From contig JAWWOH010000106.1 in the NCBI GenBank assembly GCA_033851845.1, forward strand, positions 17,331 to 81,330: a DNA stretch of 64,000 bases. Reading direction: 5' to 3'. Below, one piece after another: positions 61,004 to 64,000 of the stretch. Made by a program: the position numbers and the translations under genes. A model generated the notes under the pieces. That model made no database searches. It had not been told where the DNA came from and saw only the letters and a program-made list of their open reading frames with translations. Within the stretch, counting starts at the first letter, position 1, and every line of letters starts with the position of its first letter. Source of the stretch: RYN-124 sp033851845 (GTDB lineage: Bacteria > Actinomycetota > Actinomycetes > Mycobacteriales > SCTD01).

Positions 61004-61053
61004 GTTGCGTCCGAGTGCGGGGTCGCGCTGGCGACCGGAGCCTCGGACGCAAC
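61004..61053 (-). terminator. Nested hairpin after the SDR gene (probable terminator)
   Basis: Outer stem GTTGCGTCCGAG (61004-61015) with its exact complement at 61042-61053; inside it an inner stem GGTCGC (61021-61026) with GCGACC (61031-61036). It starts 8 bases past the stop of the minus-strand SDR gene, so it fits termination of that gene. Confidence 0.65.
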
Positions 61054-61061
61054 GCAGGTCG

Positions 61062-61808
61062 TTAGACGGAGTAGCCGCCGTCGACGTCGAGCTTCTGCCC
61101 GGTGATGAAGCCGGCCCGCGGCGAGGCGAGGAAGCAGACAGCCTCCGCGATGTCGACGGCCGTGCCGAACCTGCGCAGCGGCGTGTTCTGCTTCGCCGCC
61201 TCCAGCGCGCGCTCGTCGAGATCGCCTGCGGCGATCAGCCGCTCCGCCATCCCGTCCGTGAGCATCCCGGGACCGACCGCGTTCACCCGCACGCCGTACC
61301 GGCCCTCCTCGGCAGCCAGCCCGCGCACCAGCGTCTCGACCGCAGCCTTGGGCACGGCGGACAACCCGTCGCGTACGGCGTACCGGCTCGTGGCGGCCGT
61401 CGTGACCGCGGTGAGACTGCCGTGGGTACGACGAAGCGCCGGCAGGGAAGCGATCGCGAGGTGGAAGAACGAGGAGACGTCCTCGTCGAGTTGGCGGCGC
61501 AGGTCCGCCGCGGCGATGCGGCTCAGGTGCTGCTGCGGCACGTGCGGGCCGGCGGCGTACACGACCGTGTGCACATCACCGAGACCCTCGACGTACGACG
61601 ACGTCGCGGCCGCGTCGGTGAGGTCGAGCTGGCCTGCCGAGACATCGAGCTCGGCGACGAGCTCAGCAGCGCGATCCTTGTTGCCGCGGTAGGTGATGAC
61701 GACCCGAGCGCCGCGTCGTACGAGCAGTCGAGCGATCGCACTGCCGAGCCCGCCGGTGCCACCAGCGACGAGCGCGAGACCCGGGAGCTCGGCGAAGTCG
61801 TCGGTCAT
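61062..61808 (-). CDS. SDR-family oxidoreductase lacking the catalytic Tyr
   Basis: A 248-residue short-chain dehydrogenase fold: nucleotide motif GGTGGLG at 16-22, N-A-G-like YAAGPH, and the C-terminal RFGTAVDIAEAVCFLAS then GYSV are standard. At the active site the YxxxK motif reads SAVPK (about 149-153), so the Tyr position is Ser. It may be non-catalytic, regulatory, or use another residue. It is coupled to the monooxygenase gene by an ATGA overlap. Confidence 0.85.
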   Translation of the reverse strand: MTDDFAELPGLALVAGGTGGLGSAIARLLVRRGARVVITYRGNKDRAAELVAELDVSAGQLDLTDAAATSSYVEGLGDVHTVVYAAGPHVPQQHLSRIAAADLRRQLDEDVSSFFHLAIASLPALRRTHGSLTAVTTAATSRYAVRDGLSAVPKAAVETLVRGLAAEEGRYGVRVNAVGPGMLTDGMAERLIAAGDLDERALEAAKQNTPLRRFGTAVDIAEAVCFLASPRAGFITGQKLDVDGGYSV

Positions 61809-63202
61809 CCGGCCAGCAACGCGAGCAGCTGCTCGCGGTCCGGCCCGGGGAACTGCATGCGCTCGCCGTCGCCGAGCTCGTCGACGAGCTCCATGAGGCC
61901 GGGACGGGCGAGGATCTCGTTGGGTACGCCCAGGCACGTCATCAGCTCGAGCCGCGCGCGGAACAACGTGGGGTCGCGCAGGGATGCGATCTCGAACCTG
62001 GTCATGAAGGCGTCCGGCTGCGGGGGCGGCTTGCCCTCACGCAGCGCTGCCATCTCGGCGAGGCGCAGCTCGTCGAACGCGAGCTGCCGCCGGTAGAACG
62101 GTTCCACTCGCTCGGCGGTCATCGCGTCGAAGGACGCTGCGAGAGCGGCCGGATCCTCAAGGTGCTCGCGGACGACATGCCGGAGTGCCTGCGCGTGCAC
62201 GAGGCCGACGCTGATGCCCCGACCCGCTGACGGATTGGTGCTCGCCCACGCGTCGCCGACAGCGACGAAGCCGGTGACGAGCGGCCGGTCCTCGGCCCAG
62301 TAGCGGCGGTAGCGGTCGATGACGCCGGCCATGGGGAGAACGTCCGTGATCGGCTCGCCGTCGAGCCAATGCGCCTGGAACGCGCAGGCGCCGACGACGC
62401 GGTTGAAGACGTCGTTGTGCCTCAGCTCCTTGAGCGGCGTGTCTCCGGTCGCGGCCCAGATGGTCACGGACCACGTGTCGTTGTCGCCGGGGATGGTGAG
62501 CAGGGAGAAGGTGCCGAACGGGATGACCGGCGGACCGATCTGCTGCGGTGCGGTGGGGCCGGTGAAGTAGCGCGTGTAGTAGACGAAGCCGCAGTCCTGC
62601 GACTCGACGTACGGCGGCCGGCCGCTCAGCGCCTCGACCCAGTCTGCAGTGGGTGAGCGTCGACCCATCGCATCGATCACGAGGTCCGCTCCGAGCTCGG
62701 CGCCGTCGGCGGTGCGCACGCCCTGGACGTGCGGCACACCCGGAACGGCGTCGGTGCCGCGGAGCAGCCCGGTCACGTCCACACCTCGGCGCACCGTCAA
62801 TCCCGGCGTTGCTTCAGCGGCTGCGGCGACGACGGCCTCGATGACAGGGCGCCGGCCGGTCGGAACGCGGAAGCGCTCGTCGCCGGGGCGCGGTTCCTGG
62901 CCAGTCATGCTGGGCGGCTGGATGGCCAGGAGATCGAGCCACGGGCAGCCGGCCGCGACCAGTTGCTCGTTCAGCCCGGGCAGCTCCGTCGCGAGGACGT
63001 GCCCCGCGCCGGGCAACAGGTTGTGCGGCTGGCGGAACTGCGCGACTCCCCGCCGCTCCCAGCCGTCCCAGGCGTCGGCCGGGTCGGCCGGCGGCGGCGC
63101 GGGGTCGCCCTCGAGGACCGTCACCTCGTGCCCATCGGCTGCCAGCATCATCGCGGCCGACAGCCCGACGACACCGCCGCCGCACACCACTACCGAGCTC
63201 AT
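61805..63202 (-). CDS. FAD-dependent monooxygenase (PHBH-like)
   Basis: A 465-residue flavoprotein: MSSVVVCGGGVVGLSAAMML with GxGxxG at the N-terminus, an internal DG-type motif ADLVIDAMGRRSPTADWVE, and GFVAVGDAWASTNPSAGRGI, the second FAD motif (GD). It resembles FAD-dependent hydroxylases such as geranylgeranyl-reductase/PHBH-fold enzymes. Substrate unknown. ATG at 63202 has GAGGGGG upstream; the stop overlaps the SDR start (ATGA). A longer frame to 63574 is antisense to the AceE-like gene. Confidence 0.88.
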   Translation of the reverse strand: MSSVVVCGGGVVGLSAAMMLAADGHEVTVLEGDPAPPPADPADAWDGWERRGVAQFRQPHNLLPGAGHVLATELPGLNEQLVAAGCPWLDLLAIQPPSMTGQEPRPGDERFRVPTGRRPVIEAVVAAAAEATPGLTVRRGVDVTGLLRGTDAVPGVPHVQGVRTADGAELGADLVIDAMGRRSPTADWVEALSGRPPYVESQDCGFVYYTRYFTGPTAPQQIGPPVIPFGTFSLLTIPGDNDTWSVTIWAATGDTPLKELRHNDVFNRVVGACAFQAHWLDGEPITDVLPMAGVIDRYRRYWAEDRPLVTGFVAVGDAWASTNPSAGRGISVGLVHAQALRHVVREHLEDPAALAASFDAMTAERVEPFYRRQLAFDELRLAEMAALREGKPPPQPDAFMTRFEIASLRDPTLFRARLELMTCLGVPNEILARPGLMELVDELGDGERMQFPGPDREQLLALLAG

Positions 63203-63251
63203 GCGCGCCCCCTCGATCGAGCGCAGCCTGCCACGCCCTGACAATGGAGGG

Positions 63252-64000
63252 GTGACGACCGACGAACAGGCACTGCGCGAGGTGGAGCAGCGCGTGCTCT
63301 GGCTGGCGACGTCGATCGTGCACGCCGCCAACGCGCGCCGGCCGAACGACTCCGGGGTGAAGGTCGGCGGCCACCAGGCGTCCAGCGCGTCGATGGTCAG
63401 CGTCATGACGGCGCTGTGGTTCGACGTGCTGACGCCGGTCGACCGGGTGAGCGTCAAGCCGCACGCCTCGCCGGTGCTGCATGCGATCAACTTCCTGCTC
63501 GGCCGCCTGGATGCGTCGTACCTGCCTCGCCTTCGCGAGCTCGGCGGGCTGCAGCCGTACCCGAGCCGCACCAAGGACCCTGACGTCCCCGACTACTCGA
63601 CGGGCTCCGTGGGCATCGGGGCGACCGCACCGGTGTGGGGCGCGCTCGCGCAGCGCTACGTGAGCGCGCACTTCGACGTCCCCGCCGGCGGCCGGCAGAT
63701 CTCGCTGCTCGGCGACGCGGAGCTCGACGAGGGCGCGATCTGGGAGTGCGTCAACGACCCGATGGTGCAGAGGCTCGGCGAGGTTCTGTGGGTCGTCGAC
63801 CTCAACCGGCAGTCGCTCGACCGCATCGTCCCGGACATCCAGGTCGCGAAGTGGGAGGGGCTCTTCCGCGCTGCCGGGTGGCAGGTGCTCGAGGTGAAGT
63901 ACGGCCGCCTGCTGCAGTCGCTGTTCGCGCGCGAGGGCGGGGACCGGTTGCGCGACCGCATCGACGAGATGGGCAACGAGGAGTACCAGTGGCTGCTGCG
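63252..64000 (+). CDS. Pyruvate dehydrogenase E1 / transketolase-like subunit, N-terminal part (partial)
   Basis: The gene runs off the window end, with 249 complete codons present. VGGHQASSASMVSVMTALWF, VSVKPHASPVLHAINFLLG, DYSTGSVGIGATAPVWGALA and SLLGDAELDEGAIWECVND (TPP-binding GDG-like region) match the AceE/transketolase-like group. Start GTG at 63252 is tentative because GGAGG is only 1 base away; a later GTG (about residue 11) is possible. Divergent from the monooxygenase. Confidence 0.85.
   Translation, partial: MTTDEQALREVEQRVLWLATSIVHAANARRPNDSGVKVGGHQASSASMVSVMTALWFDVLTPVDRVSVKPHASPVLHAINFLLGRLDASYLPRLRELGGLQPYPSRTKDPDVPDYSTGSVGIGATAPVWGALAQRYVSAHFDVPAGGRQISLLGDAELDEGAIWECVNDPMVQRLGEVLWVVDLNRQSLDRIVPDIQVAKWEGLFRAAGWQVLEVKYGRLLQSLFAREGGDRLRDRIDEMGNEEYQWLL

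Overview
The window is high-GC DNA from an actinobacterium (Actinomycetota). Pointers are the mycothiol gene mshC beside the DUF3090 / SCO1664-type / MSMEG_4193-type genes, an F420-type LLM oxidoreductase, a WXG100 protein, a WS/DGAT wax-ester synthase, a 13E12-type HNH gene, frequent GTG starts and probable leaderless transcripts. The genus cannot be fixed from sequence alone.

Layout. 1-9.3 kb: the end of a PAC2-type gene, an orphan WXG100 gene, mshC, a secreted matrixin-like protease, then a minus-strand conserved block (DUF2269, SCO1664-type, DUF3090, histidine phosphatase). A tightly overlapping minus operon follows: LLM oxidoreductase, uppP, CorA, membrane protein. 9.3-16.5 kb: aldo/keto reductase, RecD-like helicase, DUF5703, a secreted beta-propeller, WS/DGAT and an M20 peptidase. 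16.6-20.2 kb: a tRNA-Leu(GAG) whose 3' end is duplicated as a perfect 22-bp direct repeat about 3.5 kb downstream. The interval is a decayed integrated island with a tyrosine-integrase remnant, a frameshifted helix-turn-helix remnant, a small zinc-ribbon membrane protein and one intact P-loop ATPase of the Sll1717-like type, which is a candidate defence gene. 20.2-32 kb: a phospholipase D-like enzyme, a two-component system divergent from a LolA-like protein, and two ABC export systems in one long overlapping operon.

32-44.6 kb: mixed single genes, including twin cyclic-nucleotide-binding proteins, secreted lipoproteins, a nuclease/excalibur lipoprotein, a GH92 glycosidase, a DAO-type oxidase, a BNR-repeat protein, an isochorismatase-like hydrolase and a uridine-kinase-like protein. 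This part ends in a 5' stump of a peptidase E (S51) gene next to a 13E12-type HNH gene. 44.8-54 kb: a large secreted YncE/phosphoesterase protein converges on minus-strand NDH-2 and GlcD-like oxidase genes. Upstream of those sits a four-gene operon (PIG-L deacetylase, flippase-like membrane protein, GT4 glycosyltransferase, PAP2 phosphatase) that looks like a lipid-linked sugar pathway. 54-64 kb: a 983-residue secreted protein of unknown function, a HisC-type aminotransferase, two small membrane proteins, a second histidine phosphatase, NAD(P)HX dehydratase, a cold-shock protein with a long leader and strong terminator, an SDR plus FAD-monooxygenase pair, and the start of an AceE/transketolase-like gene that runs off the end.

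Recurring features: 4-bp stop/start overlaps of the form NTGA, in places apparently with CTG starts; convergent genes overlapping at their 3' ends; and TANNNT boxes 6-7 bases before start codons. Gene names come from motif recognition only; no database search was run.
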